Below, piece by piece: positions 19,762 through 29,894 of a stretch of 64,000 nucleotides of DNA (position 1 is its first letter; each line of letters opens with the position of its first letter). Position numbers and translations under genes: made by a program. The notes beneath the pieces were generated by a model, which was not told the origin of the DNA, did not search any database, and was given only the letters and a program-made list of their open reading frames with translations. The DNA lies in the NCBI GenBank assembly GCA_007994965.1, contig VOPW01000001.1, positions 186,001-250,000 on the forward strand. The letters are read 5' to 3'. The stretch is from Piscinibacter aquaticus (lineage in GTDB: Bacteria > Pseudomonadota > Gammaproteobacteria > Burkholderiales > Burkholderiaceae_C).

Positions 19762-20136
19762 ATGAAGCGCCTCGTCCCCTTGCTGCTGCTCACGCTCCTC
19801 GCGGGCTGCGACATGCTCGGCATCGAGTCGCCGGAGAAGGTGGCCGCCAACCGCGAGGCCGATGGCAAGGCGATCGGTGGCGCCTGTCGACATGCTGGCC
19901 GGGCGATCGAGGATTGCTACGCGCTGAACAAGAAGGCCGATCGCGCCGCGGTGTTCGCCGGCTGGCGTGAGATGAACGACTACATGCGCGAGAACCAGAT
20001 CGCCGAAGTGGCGCCGCAGGTGGCCGCCACCGGTGCGGCTGCCAAGCCTGCCGCCGACGAACCCGATTCGCACGCGGAAGAGAAGTCGCCCGCCAAGAAC
20101 CGCGACGCCAAGGCCAAGCCGAAGCGCGAGTCCTGA
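19762..20136 (+). CDS. Small predicted lipoprotein
   Basis: 124-residue protein with a type-II signal (RLVPLLLLTLLAGC lipobox at residues 12-16), so it should be lipid-anchored. The mature part has a second short Cys pair (GGACRHAGRAIEDCYALNKK) and an Ala/Lys/Glu-rich tail. I do not recognise a named family. It starts 37 bp after htpX and precedes azlC by 45 bp. Function unknown. Confidence 0.7.
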   Translation: MKRLVPLLLLTLLAGCDMLGIESPEKVAANREADGKAIGGACRHAGRAIEDCYALNKKADRAAVFAGWREMNDYMRENQIAEVAPQVAATGAAAKPAADEPDSHAEEKSPAKNRDAKAKPKRES

Positions 20137-20181
20137 TCAGCCGCCGCCCGGGCGGCTTCCACGAGCGACGACAATGCGGGG

Positions 20182-20910
20182 ATGACCCCGCTGCGTGCGC
20201 TGCTGCACGATTCCCATTTCCGCCGCGGCGCGCGACATGCTCGATTTCGCCCCGGCATCGCCGCCTGGGGCCTGGTCACCGGTGTGGCCATGGCCAAGAG
20301 CGGCCTCTCGTTGCCGCTGGCCGTGCTGATGTCGCTCACCGTCTATGCCGGTAGCGCGCAACTCGCGTCGCTGCCGCTGCTGGCCGCCGGCGCGCCGTTG
20401 TGGGTGATCTGGGCCGCGGCCTTCTGCGTCAACCTGCGCTTCGTGATCTTCAGCGCGCAGTGGCGCGTGCACCTCGGCCACCTGCCGCGCGGCCGGCGGC
20501 TGGCCATCGGCTACCTGCTCGCCGACCTCAACCTGATCGCCTTCCAGCGGGCACGGCCGGGCGCCCAGCGTGAAGACGGCCAGGTGCGCTACATCGTCGG
20601 CGGCATCGCGACGATCTGGCTGTGCTGGCAGCTGCCTTCGCTGCTGGGCATCTTCCTCTCCGAGGCGATCCCGACGCAGTGGGGCCTGGGCTTTGCCGGC
20701 ACGCTGGCGATGCTGGGCCTGACCTACGGACTCATGCACGATCGCAGCACCTGGACGGCCGCGCTGGTGGCCGGCGCCGCCGCCGTGGCCGCCTATGCTT
20801 TGCCGCTGAAGCTGAACATCGTGGTGGCCATCGCCGCCGCGGTGGCTGCCGGCCTGCTGATGGAGCAGGCCGAGCGTGCCGGCCAGAAGCTCAAGGGAGG
20901 CGGCGCATGA
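20182..20910 (+). CDS. azlC: AzlC family branched-chain amino acid exporter subunit
   Basis: Large membrane subunit of the two-component AzlCD (BrnFE/YgaZH) exporter for branched-chain amino acids or their analogues. 242 residues, intact, with about eight hydrophobic segments; the family marks FRPGIAAWGLVTGVAMAKSG, VYAGSAQLASLPLLAAGAP and NLRFVIFSAQWR are clear. The stop overlaps the azlD start (ATGA at 20907). Substrate is not resolvable from sequence. Confidence 0.9.
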   Translation: MTPLRALLHDSHFRRGARHARFRPGIAAWGLVTGVAMAKSGLSLPLAVLMSLTVYAGSAQLASLPLLAAGAPLWVIWAAAFCVNLRFVIFSAQWRVHLGHLPRGRRLAIGYLLADLNLIAFQRARPGAQREDGQVRYIVGGIATIWLCWQLPSLLGIFLSEAIPTQWGLGFAGTLAMLGLTYGLMHDRSTWTAALVAGAAAVAAYALPLKLNIVVAIAAAVAAGLLMEQAERAGQKLKGGGA

Positions 20911-21237
20911 CCGAGGGCTGGAGCGGCGCGCTGGCCATCCTCGGCCTCGCGGTGGTGACGGTGGTCACCCGCAACTTCTTTCTTTTCCCGAGCGCGAGGT
21001 CAAGATTCCGCTGTGGCTGCAGCGAGGGCTCAAGGTGGCTCCGCTGGCGGCACTGGCCGCAGTGGTCGTCCCGGAGATCTTCCTGACGCGCGGGTCGTTT
21101 CTCACCACCGGCAGGACGCCCGGCTACCCGCCGTGCTGGCCTCCACGCTGTACTACCTCTGGCGCCCGGGTGTGCTCGGGCCGCTGCTGGCCGGCCTGGC
21201 TGTCTTCCTGCCGCTGCGGCTGGTGTGGGGCTGGTAG
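20907..21237 (+). CDS. azlD: AzlD family exporter small subunit
   Basis: Small four-helix membrane partner of AzlC, about 110 residues. Visible helices: [55 protein letters not shown]. Two indels: near 20985 (T-rich stretch after TRNFF, restoring [18 protein letters not shown]) and at 21108-21111, where CCTGG restores [23 protein letters not shown] at 20907 overlaps the azlC stop, typical of this gene pair. Confidence 0.88.
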
Positions 21238-21272
21238 CGACCGACGGCGGCCGCCTCGAACGATTTCTCGAA

Positions 21273-21285
21273 GTAACCAGGTTAC
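21273..21285. promoter_or_regulatory. 13-bp palindrome upstream of pgk, probable operator
   Basis: GTAACC-A-GGTTAC is a perfect palindrome 26 bp before the pgk ATG, in the short 74-bp gap after azlD. The segment CCAGGTTAC recurs upstream of fba (27759-27767), which suggests a shared regulator of the glycolytic genes. Confidence 0.5.
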
Positions 21286-21311
21286 CTTATCATCAACCCT
21301 TAAGTTTCATC

Positions 21312-22502
21312 ATGAACGTTCTCCGCTTCACCGACCTGATCGCCGCCGGCAAGGTGGCCGGCCAACGCGTCTTCATCCGGGCCGACCTCAACGTGCCACA
21401 GGACGACGCCGGCCACATCACCGAAGACACGCGCATCCGCGCCAGCGTGCCCTGCGTTGAGCAGGCGCTGAAGGCGGGTGCGGCGGTGATGGTCACCTCG
21501 CACCTGGGCCGCCCGACCGAAGGCGAGTTCAAGCCCGAGGATTCGCTGGCGCCGGTGGCCCAGCGCATGGGCGAACTGCTCGGCCGCGAGGTGAAGCTGG
21601 TGTCGAACTGGGTCGACGGTGTGCAGGTCGCGCCGGGCGGTGGTGATGCTGGAGAACTGCCGCCTCAACAAGGGCGAGAAGAAGAACAACGAAGAGCTGG
21701 CGAAGAAAATGGCCGCGCTGTGCGACATCTTCGTGCACGATGCCTTCGGCACCGCGCATCGCGCGGAAGCCTCCACCTACGGCATCGCGCAGTTCGCCAA
21801 GATCGCCTGCGCCGGCCCGCTGCTGGCCGCCGAGATCGACGCGATCTCCAAGGCGCTGGCCAACCCGAAGCGGCCGCTGGTGGCCATCGTCGCGGGCAGC
21901 AAGGTCAGCACCAAGCTGACCATCCTGCAGAGCCCGGCGAAGAACGTCGACCAGCTGATCGTCGGCGGCGGCATCGCCAACACCTTCATGCTCGCGGCCG
22001 GCCTGCCGATCGGCAACAGCCTCGCGGAGAAGGACTGGTCAACGACGCCAAGGCGGTGATCGAGGCGATGAAGGCACGCGGCGCGGCGGTGCCGATCCCG
22101 GTCGACGTCGTGGTCGCCAAGGAATTCAAGGCCGATGCCAAGCCGACCGTGAAAGCCGCGGCCGACGTCGCCGCCGACGACCTCATTCTCGACATCGGCC
22201 CGCAGACCGCAGCGCAGCTCGCCGGCATGCTCAAGGCCGCCGGCACCATCGTCTGGAACGGCCCGGTCGGCGTGTTCGAGTTCGACGCCTTCGCCAAGGG
22301 TACCGAAGCGATCGCCCGCGCCATCGCCGACAGCAGCGCCTTCAGCATCGCCGGCGGTGGCGACACGCTGGCCGCCATCGCCAAGTACGGCATCGAGAAG
22401 CAGGTGGGCTACATCTCCACCGGCGGCGGTGCCTTCCTCGAGGTGCTGGAGGGCAAGACGCTGCCGGCCTTCGAGATCCTCGCCAAGCGCGCGCAGGCAT
22501 GA
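21312..22502 (+). CDS. pgk: Phosphoglycerate kinase
   Basis: Interconverts 1,3-bisphosphoglycerate/ADP and 3-phosphoglycerate/ATP. About 397 residues with [24 protein letters not shown], the [15 protein letters not shown] segment, [20 protein letters not shown] and the nucleotide loop [10 protein letters not shown]. Two frame errors: near 21640 ([11 protein letters not shown]) and at 22035-22038, where CCTGG restores [13 protein letters not shown]. Begins the pgk-pyk-ilvA-ppsA-fba block; pyk follows after 75 bp. The palindrome just upstream may control it. Confidence 0.96.
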   Translation: MNVLRFTDLIAAGKVAGQRVFIRADLNVPQDDAGHITEDTRIRASVPCVEQALKAGAAVMVTSHLGRPTEGEFKPEDSLAPVAQRMGELLGREVKLVSNWVDGVQVAPGGGDAGELPPQQGREEEQRRAGEENGRAVRHLRARCLRHRASRGSLHLRHRAVRQDRLRRPAAGRRDRRDLQGAGQPEAAAGGHRRGQQGQHQADHPAEPGEERRPADRRRRHRQHLHARGRPADRQQPRGEGLVNDAKAVIEAMKARGAAVPIPVDVVVAKEFKADAKPTVKAAADVAADDLILDIGPQTAAQLAGMLKAAGTIVWNGPVGVFEFDAFAKGTEAIARAIADSSAFSIAGGGDTLAAIAKYGIEKQVGYISTGGGAFLEVLEGKTLPAFEILAKRAQA

Positions 22503-22577
22503 CACTCATGCCTGTCTTCGTGGGTCGGTGCGCCGCGGCAGTTCGATAATTTCCTCGACCCCATCCCCGGAGACTCC

Positions 22578-24007
22578 ATGCCCCGCGCCACCAAGATCGT
22601 TGCCACCCTCGGCCCCGCTTCCAGCTCGCCCGAGGTGCTGGAGCGCATGATGCGTGCGGGGGTCGACGTGGTGCGGCTCAACTTCTCGCACGGCAAGGCG
22701 CAGGACCACATCGACCGCGCCACGCTCGTGCGCGAGGTGGCGGCGCGGGCCGGCAAGGAGGTGGCCATCATGGCCGACCTGCAGGGCCCGAAGATCCGTG
22801 TCGGCAAGTTCGATGGCGGCTCGACGGTGCTGCAGACGGGCCAGACCTTCGTGCTCGATGCCGGCACGAGCGAGCTCGGCAACAACGAGCGCGTGGGCCT
22901 GGACTACAAGGATCTGCCGCGCGATGTGAAGCCCGGCGATACGCTGCTGCTCAACGATGGCCTGATCCGGCTGACCGTCGATGCGGTGCGCGGCGAGCAG
23001 GTGGTGACCACCGTTGTGGTCGGCGGCGAGCTGTCGAACAACAAGGGCATCAACAAGGCCGGCGGTGGCCTCACCGCGCCGGCGCTCACCGCGAAGGACA
23101 TGGAGGACATCAAGACCGCGATGTCCTTCCAGTGCGAATACCGGCGGTGAGCTTCCCCCAAGAACGCCACCGACATGGAGATGGCGCGGCAGCTCGCCAA
23201 CGTCGCCGGCGAGCCGTGGCGCCACAAGCCGGCGATGATCGCCAAGATCGAGCGCAGCGAGGCGATCCCCGTGCTCGACCAGATCCTCAAGGCCAGCGAC
23301 GGCATCATGGTCGCGCGCGGCGACTGGCGGTGGAAGTCGGCAACGCCGCGGTGCCGGCGCTGCAGAAGCGCATGATCCGCATGGCACGCGAGATGGACAA
23401 GGTGGTCATCACCGCGACGCAGATGATGGAGTCGATGATCGTCAACCCGGTGCCGACGCGTGCGGAAGTGAGCGACGTGGCCAACGCCGTGCTCGACGGT
23501 ACCGATGCGGTGATGCTCAGCGCCGAGACGGCCGCCGGCAAATACCCGGTGGAGACGATCACGCAGATGGCGGCGATCGCGCTCGAGGCCGAGGCCGCGG
23601 AAGACGTGACCATCGAGACCGACTTCACCAACAAGAAATTCGGCCGCATCGACCAGTCGATCGCGATGGGTGCGCTGTTCACTGCGCATCACCTTGGCTG
23701 CAAGGCCATCCTCGCGCTGACCGAATCGGGTTCGACGGCGCTGTGGATGAGCCGGCACAACGTCAAGGTGCCGATCTTCGGCCTGACGACACAGCTGGTC
23801 TCGCAGCGCAAGATGACGCTGTACCGCAATGTGCGGCCGCTGCTGATGCCGGTCTTCACCGACCGTGACCGGGCGCTGGCCGCGGCCGAGAAGCTGCTGG
23901 TCGAGCGCGGCGTGCTGCGCCCGGGCGATACCTACGCCATCACCTGCGGCGAGCCGATGGGCTACCCCGGCGGCACCAACATGCTCAAGGTCTGCCGCGT
24001 CGGCTGA
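22578..24007 (+). CDS. pyk: Pyruvate kinase
   Basis: Converts PEP and ADP to pyruvate and ATP. About 477 residues. Start MPRATKIVATLGPASSSPEV, NFSHGKAQDH, DLQGPKIRVGKF, KIERSEAI, VARGD substrate motif, MMESMIVNPVPTRAEVSDVAN and the C-terminal regulatory domain ending CGEPMGYPGGTN. Two indels, both CCTGG: 23141-23144 (restores FQCEYLAVSFPKNATDMEMA) and 23324-23327 (restores VARGDLAVEVGN). The stop overlaps the ilvA ATG. Encoding pyk and ppsA three genes apart places opposing PEP/pyruvate reactions together. Confidence 0.96.
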
Positions 24008-25218
24008 TGGCCAGCACGCTCACGCTCGCCGACATCGAAGCCGCCGCGCAGCGCCTGCGCGGCGAGGTGGTCGACACGCCGTGCTTGCACTCGCGCACGC
24101 TGTCGTCGCTGGCCGGCTGCGAGGTCTTCCTCAAGTTCGAGAACCACCAGTTCACCGCCTCGTTCAAGGAGCGCGGCGCGCTGAACAAGATGGCGCAGCT
24201 GAGTGCGGCCGAGCGTGCGGCCGGCGTGCTTGCCGTCTCGGCAGGCAATCACGCGCAGGGCGTGGCCTATCACGCGCAGCGCATGGGCATCCCGGCGACC
24301 ATCGTGATGCCGCGCTTCGCGCCGGCGGTGAAGGTCGACAACACGCGCCGCTTCGGCGCCACCGTGGTGCTCGAGGGCGACACCTTCGACGACGCACGCT
24401 CATACGGTCTCGCGCTGGCGCAGCAGCGCGGCTACACCGTCGTGCATCCGTACGACGACCTCGCGGTGGCCGCCGGCCAGGGCACGATCGCGCTCGAGAT
24501 GCTCGCGGCGCAGCCGGAGATCGACACGCTGCTGGTGGCCATCGGCGGCGGCGGGCTGATCGCCGGCATGGCGACGGCGGCCAAGGCGATCAGGCCGGGC
24601 ATCGAGGTCTACGGCGTGCAGACCGAGCGCTTCCCGGCGGTGTGGAATGCCGCGCACGATGGGCATCGCGAGAGCGGCCAGGCGACCATCGCCGACGGTA
24701 TCGCCGTCAAGTCGCCCGGCGCGCTGACCGTGCCCATCATCCGCGAGCGGGTGAACGACGTGCTGCTGGTCAGCGAGGACGACATCGAGCAGGCCATCCT
24801 GATGCTGCTCGAGATCGAGAAGACGGTGGTCGAGGGCGCCGGCGGCGTCGGGCTGGCGGCGCTGATGAAATACCGCGAGCGCTTCGCCGGTCGCAAGGTC
24901 GGGCTGGTGCTGTGTGGTGGCAACATCGAGCCGCTGGTGCTGGCCGAGATCATCCAGCGCGGCATGGTGAAGTCGGGCCGCCTTGCGCGGCTGAAGCTCG
25001 ACATCCGTGACGTGCCCGGTGCGCTGGCCGACGTGGCCACACTGCTGGGCAAGCTCGGCGCCAACATCGATTCGGTGGAGCATCAGCGCGCGTTCACCTC
25101 GCTGTCGGTCGAGCGTGCCGAGATCGAGGTGGTGGTACAGACGCGCGGCGTCGAGCACATCGCGCAGATCCTCGAGGCGATGCGCGCTCAGGGCTACCGC
25201 GCCGAACGCATCGGTTGA
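24007..25218 (+). CDS. ilvA: Threonine ammonia-lyase with C-terminal ACT domain
   Basis: PLP-dependent deamination of threonine to 2-oxobutanoate, feeding isoleucine synthesis or threonine catabolism. 403 residues, intact. PLP lysine in FTASFKERGALNKM, SAGNHAQGVAYHA, the glycine loop AIGGGGLIAGMA and VLCGGNIEPLVL are all present; the last 75 residues (LDIRDVPGALADVATLLGKL) form a short ACT-like domain, as in the shorter TdcB-like/IlvA class, not the double-ACT biosynthetic form. ATG overlaps the pyk stop by 1 base, so translation is probably coupled. Confidence 0.92.
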   Translation: MASTLTLADIEAAAQRLRGEVVDTPCLHSRTLSSLAGCEVFLKFENHQFTASFKERGALNKMAQLSAAERAAGVLAVSAGNHAQGVAYHAQRMGIPATIVMPRFAPAVKVDNTRRFGATVVLEGDTFDDARSYGLALAQQRGYTVVHPYDDLAVAAGQGTIALEMLAAQPEIDTLLVAIGGGGLIAGMATAAKAIRPGIEVYGVQTERFPAVWNAAHDGHRESGQATIADGIAVKSPGALTVPIIRERVNDVLLVSEDDIEQAILMLLEIEKTVVEGAGGVGLAALMKYRERFAGRKVGLVLCGGNIEPLVLAEIIQRGMVKSGRLARLKLDIRDVPGALADVATLLGKLGANIDSVEHQRAFTSLSVERAEIEVVVQTRGVEHIAQILEAMRAQGYRAERIG

Positions 25219-25285
25219 CGGTTCTCAAGCCGCCCTTGCGGCGGCCGGCGGAGCATGGAGATCGACCTGTTCCGGGAGATCCGCC

Positions 25286-27673
25286 ATGACGAGCGCACCG
25301 ACGAGTTGCATCCGCTGGTTCCGTGACCTGACGCTGGCCGACCTGCCACTGGTGGGCGGCAAGAATGCCTCGCTCGGCGAGATGTTCCGATCGCTCACGC
25401 CGCTGGGCGTACGCATCCCCGATGGCTTCGCCGTCACCGCCGAGGCCTACCGCGATGCCCTCGACGAATCGGATGCGTGGGTGGAATTGCACCGCGCGCT
25501 CGATGGCCTCGACAAGCGCGACGTGAAGGCGCTCGCGCGCCGGCAAGCGCTGCCGCGAGATCGTCTACGGCGCGCCGATGCCGAGGCATGTGGAGACGAC
25601 GATCCGCGAAGCCTGGCGCGAGATGACGGCGCGCTTCGGCGAAGACCTCAGCGTGGCGGTGCGCAGTTCCGCCACCGCGGAGGATCTGCCCAACGCCAGC
25701 TTCGCCGGCCAGCACGACACCTACCTCAACATCCAGGGCGAGGAGGTGCTGCTCGATGCGGTGAAGCGTTGCCAGGCCTCGCTCTTCACCGACCGCGCGA
25801 TCTCGTACCGCATCGACAATGGCTTCGACCACTTCAAGGTGTTCCTGTCGGTCACGGTGATGCAGATGGTGCGCAGCGATCTCGCGTCCAGTGGCGTGAT
25901 GTTCAGCATCGATACCGAGTCGGGTCACCCCGACATGGTCTTCATCACCGGCGCCTGGGGCCTGGGCGAGAACGTGGTGCAGGGCGCCGTCGACCCCGAT
26001 GAGTTCTACGTGCACAAGCCGACGTATCGGCAAGGTTTTCGCAGCGTGCTGCGCCGCACGTTGGGCGACAAGCAGGTGCAGATGGTCTATGCCAGCGGCC
26101 GCACGCGCGAGCCGGTGGTGAACCGCCCGACGCCCAAGGCCGACCGCGCGCGCTTCTGCCTGAGCGATGCTGACGTGCTGGAACTGGCCGGCGCCGCGAT
26201 CCAGATCGAGGATCACTACGGGCGGCCGATGGACATCGAATGGGCCAAGGACGGCCCGGACGGCGCGCTGTACATCGTGCAGGCGCGGCCGGAAACGGCG
26301 GTGTCGCAGCGCAAGGCGGCGCAGATCGAGGAGTTCGTGCTCGATGGCAAGGGCGAAGTGAAGGTGCGAGGCCGCGCCGTGGGTGCGCGCATCGCCAGCG
26401 GGGCGGTGCGGCGGGTGGCCGATGCGCGCCACCTGGCCGAGTTTCGCCCGGGCGAGGTGCTGGTGGCCGACACGACCACGCCCGACTGGGAGCCGGTGAT
26501 GAAGACCGCGGCCGCGATCGTCACCAACCGCGGCGGGCGCACCTGCCACGCGGCCATCGTGGCGCGCGAGCTGGGCATTCCGGCCGTGGTGGGCGCGGAG
26601 CACGCGACCACCGCGCTGGCCGATGGCGAGCGCGTGACCGTCTCGTGCGCTGAAGGTGCGATGGGCAAGGTCTATGCCGGCGAGGTGGCCTTTCACCGCG
26701 AGGTGAGCGACATCGCCGGCCTGAAGAAGCCGCGCACCGAGATCATGGTCAACCTCGGCAACCCGGAACTGGCCTTCCAGGTGAGCCAGTTGCCCTGCGA
26801 TGGCGTGGGGCTGGCGCGCATGGAATTCGTGATCAACGAGCACATCAAGGTGCACCCGATGGCGGTGCTGCATCCCGAGCGCATCGCGGACGAGAGTGAG
26901 CGTGCGCAGGTGATGGGCCTGATCGCCGGGCATGCCGATGGAGCGAGCTACTTCATCGAGCGGCTCGCCGAAGGCATCGGCACCATCGCGGCGGCGTTCT
27001 ATCCGCGGCCGGTGATCGTGCGGCTGTCGGACTTCAAGAGCAACGAGTACGCCGCGCTGGTTGGCGGCCGCGCGTTCGAGCCGCACGAGGAGAACCCGAT
27101 GATCGGCTTCCGCGGTGCGGCGCGCTACGTGCATCCGGCCTACGCCGAGGGCTTCGCACTCGAATGCCGGGCGCTCAAGCGTGTGCGCGACGAGATGGGG
27201 CTGACCAACCTGAAGGTGATGGTGCCGTTCTGCCGCCGGCTCGACGAAGCGCGGCGTGTGCTCGCTGCCATGGCCAGCCAGGGCCTCGCGCGCGGCGTGA
27301 ACGGCCTGCAGGTCTATGTGATGTGCGAGATCCCGAACAACGTGCTGCTGATCGACGAGTTTGCCGAGTTGTTCGACGGCTTCTCGATCGGCTCGAACGA
27401 CCTGACGCAGCTGACGCTGGGCGTGGACCGCGACAGCGAGATCGTCGCCGAGTCGTTCGACGAGCGCGATCCGGGCATGCTGAAGATGCTGCGGCCGTCG
27501 AGGGCGCGAAGCGCAACGGCCGGCACAGCGGCATCTGCGGGCAGGCGCCGAGCGACCACCCGGAGATTGCGAAATACCTCGTCGGCCTCGGCATCGACAG
27601 CATCAGCCTGACGCCCGACACCGTGCTGCGCACGATGCGCATGCTGGCCGAGATCGAAGCAGCAAAGGCTTGA
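25286..27673 (+). CDS. ppsA: Phosphoenolpyruvate synthase
   Basis: Makes PEP from pyruvate and ATP with release of AMP and phosphate, the first gluconeogenic step. About 796 residues, the normal length. N-terminal ATP-grasp domain (LVGGKNASLGEMF; VAVRSSATAEDLPNASFAGQ), central swivelling phosphohistidine domain (GGRTCHAAIVARELGIPAVV, catalytic His) and C-terminal PEP-binding barrel (ARMEFVINEHIKVHP; SIGSNDLTQLTLGVDRDS; SGICGQAPSDHPE). Frame errors near 25540 (restoring ALARAGKRCREIVYG) and near 27493 (bases lost before AVEGAKRNGRHSG, probably a CCTGG context). No PEP synthase regulatory protein gene is adjacent. Confidence 0.95.
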
Positions 27674-27738
27674 GGAACTCGGCTCGCATCCCCCGGCTTG
27701 CGGAGGTGCTTCGGTCAGTTTGCAGGCAGGTCGATCGC

Positions 27739-27767
27739 TAAAATTGTTGTAGTTACCGCCAGGTTAC
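27739..27767 (+). promoter_or_regulatory. Possible fba promoter/operator with GTTAC repeats
   Basis: TAAAAT (27739-27744) resembles a -10 box. It is followed by GTTAC-CGCCAG-GTTAC (27752-27767), a direct repeat at 11-bp spacing whose right half CCAGGTTAC matches the pgk palindrome. It lies 50 bp before the fba start. Confidence 0.4.
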
Positions 27768-27817
27768 AGCCGCCGGCGCTTGGCGAAGCCACCGATTCAA
27801 ACCCCCGGAGAGTCCTC

Positions 27818-28881
27818 ATGCCACTCGTCTCGATGCGCCAGCTGCTCGACCATGCCGCCGAAAACGGCTATGGCATCCCCGCCTTCAACGTCAACAACCT
27901 GGAGCAGGTGCAGGCGGTGATGCAGGCAGCGAACGAGGTCGGTGCCCCGGTGATCCTGCAGGCCAGCGCCGGCGCCCGCAAGTACGCCGGCGAGCCTTTC
28001 ATCAAGCACCTGATCCAGGCCGCGACCGAGTCTTATCCGCACATCCCGCTGGTGATGCACCAGGACCATGGCACCACGCCCGGCGTGTGCGAAGGCGCTA
28101 TCAAGCTAGGCTTCGGCTCGGTGATGATGGACGGCTCGCTGCGCGAAGACGGCAAAACGCCGGCGGACTTCGACTACAACGTGCAGGTCACGCGCAAGGT
28201 GGTGGACATGGCCCACGCCGTCGGCGTGACCGTCGAAGGCGAGCTCGGCTGTCTGGGCAACCTGGAGACGGGCGACGCCGGCGAGGAAGACGGCATCGGC
28301 GCTGCCGGCAAGCTGGACCACAGCCAGATGCTGACCGACCCGGAAGAAGCCGCCGTCTTCGTGAAGGCCACGCAGCTCGACGCGCTGGCGATCGCGATCG
28401 GCACCAGCCACGGTGCCTACAAGTTCAGCCGCAAGCCCACCGGCGACATCCTCGCCATCGGCCGCGTGAAGGAGATTCACAAGCGCATTCCGAACACGCA
28501 CTGGTGATGCACGGCTCCTCGTCGGTGCCGCCGGAACTGCTGGCGATCATCAACCAGTACGGCGGCAAGATGAAGGAGACCTACGGCGTGCCGGTCGAGG
28601 AGATCCAGGAAGCGATCAAGCACGGCGTGCGCAAGATCAACATCGACACCGACATCCGCCCGGCGATGACCGGTGCGGTGCGCAAGTTCCTGGCCGAGAA
28701 CCCCGACAAGTTCGATGCGCGCGAGTGGTTGAAGCCCGCCCGCGAGGCCGCCTACAAGGTCTGCAAGCAGCGCTACCTCGAATTCGGCTGCGAAGGCCGG
28801 GCTGCCAAGATCAAGCCGCAGCCGCTGAGTGAGGTCGCCCAGCGCTACGCGCGAGGCGAACTGGCCCAGACGGTGGTCTGA
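27818..28881 (+). CDS. fba: Class II fructose-bisphosphate aldolase
   Basis: Zinc-dependent cleavage/condensation of fructose-1,6-bisphosphate, also serving the Calvin cycle in autotrophs. About 354 residues, the CbbA-like subclass: [17 protein letters not shown], zinc ligands in [35 protein letters not shown] and [10 protein letters not shown]. The frame is cut at 28499-28504, where CACTGG should be CACCTGG, restoring [14 protein letters not shown] clear terminator follows at 28904. Separate promoter-like sequence lies upstream. Confidence 0.96.
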
Positions 28882-28903
28882 GGGCTTCGCACCAAGGTCC
28901 CGG

Positions 28904-28927
28904 AACCCGGCTTCGGCCGGGTTTTTT
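28904..28927 (+). terminator. Rho-independent terminator after fba
   Basis: Perfect 8-bp stem AACCCGGC/GCCGGGTT with a TTCG tetraloop and a run of six T. It separates fba from purC. Confidence 0.85.
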
Positions 28928-28995
28928 CATGGGGCCGGTTCGTAGAATTCGACGATTTCCCACCCCTGCGCCCGAGCGGCGACCGAAGGACACCC

Positions 28996-29892
28996 ATGAC
29001 TGCCGGCCTCTACGAAAGCTCCCTCCACTCGCTGCCGCTGGTTGCCCGGGGCAAGGTGCGCGACAACTATGCGGTGGGCGAGGATCGCCTGCTGATGGTG
29101 GCGACCGACAGGCTGAGCGCCTTCGACGTCGTGATGAACGAGCCGATCCCCGGCAAGGGCGAGATGCTGACGAAGATGGCGCTGTTCTGGTTTGCCAGGC
29201 TGGGCCACATCGTGCCCAACCACCTGACCGGTGAGGACCCCGAGAGCGTGGTGGCGCCGGACGAGCGCGAGCAGATCCGCGGCCGCTCGATGCTGGTGAG
29301 GCGCCTGAAGCCGCTGCCGGTGGAGGCCGTGGTGCGCGGCTACACGGCCGGCAGCGGCTGGAAGGAGTACCAGCAGAGCCAGAGCGTGTGCGGTGTGAAG
29401 CTGCCCGCCGGCCTGAAGAACGCCAGCAAGCTGCCTGAGCCGATCTTCACGCCTGCGACCAAGGCGGCCGTGGGCGACCACGATGAGAACATCAGCTTCG
29501 AGCGCATGGAGGAAATCATCGGCGCCGAAATGGCGGCCAAGGTGCGGGAACTGTCGATCCGCCTCTACAAGGAGGCGGCCGATTACGCGTTGACGCGCGG
29601 GATCATCATCGCCGACACCAAGTTCGAGTTCGGGCTCGACGAGCAGGGCACGCTCACGCTCATGGACGAAGTGCTGACTCCGGATTCATCGCGCTTCTGG
29701 CCCGTCGAGGGTTACAAGGAGGGTTCGAATCCGCCGAGTTTCGACAAGCAGTATGTGCGAGATTGGCTCGAGAGCGTTCGGGTGGACGGGCGGGCTTGGG
29801 ACAAGAGGGCGCCGGCGCCGCATCTTGATTCGGTGGCGATCAGACAGACCGCAGGTAGGTATCGAGAAGCGTTGAAACAACTCGTGGAGTGA
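28996..29892 (+). CDS. purC: SAICAR synthetase
   Basis: Joins CAIR and aspartate in de novo purine synthesis. 298 residues, intact, of the longer bacterial/yeast-like type: [63 protein letters not shown] and [24 protein letters not shown] -10-like box at 28943 lies just after the fba terminator, so purC probably has its own promoter. In related genomes purE and purK commonly follow; here a lower-GC gene of unknown function overlaps the end instead. Confidence 0.96.
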   Translation: MTAGLYESSLHSLPLVARGKVRDNYAVGEDRLLMVATDRLSAFDVVMNEPIPGKGEMLTKMALFWFARLGHIVPNHLTGEDPESVVAPDEREQIRGRSMLVRRLKPLPVEAVVRGYTAGSGWKEYQQSQSVCGVKLPAGLKNASKLPEPIFTPATKAAVGDHDENISFERMEEIIGAEMAAKVRELSIRLYKEAADYALTRGIIIADTKFEFGLDEQGTLTLMDEVLTPDSSRFWPVEGYKEGSNPPSFDKQYVRDWLESVRVDGRAWDKRAPAPHLDSVAIRQTAGRYREALKQLVE

Positions 29893-29894
29893 TC

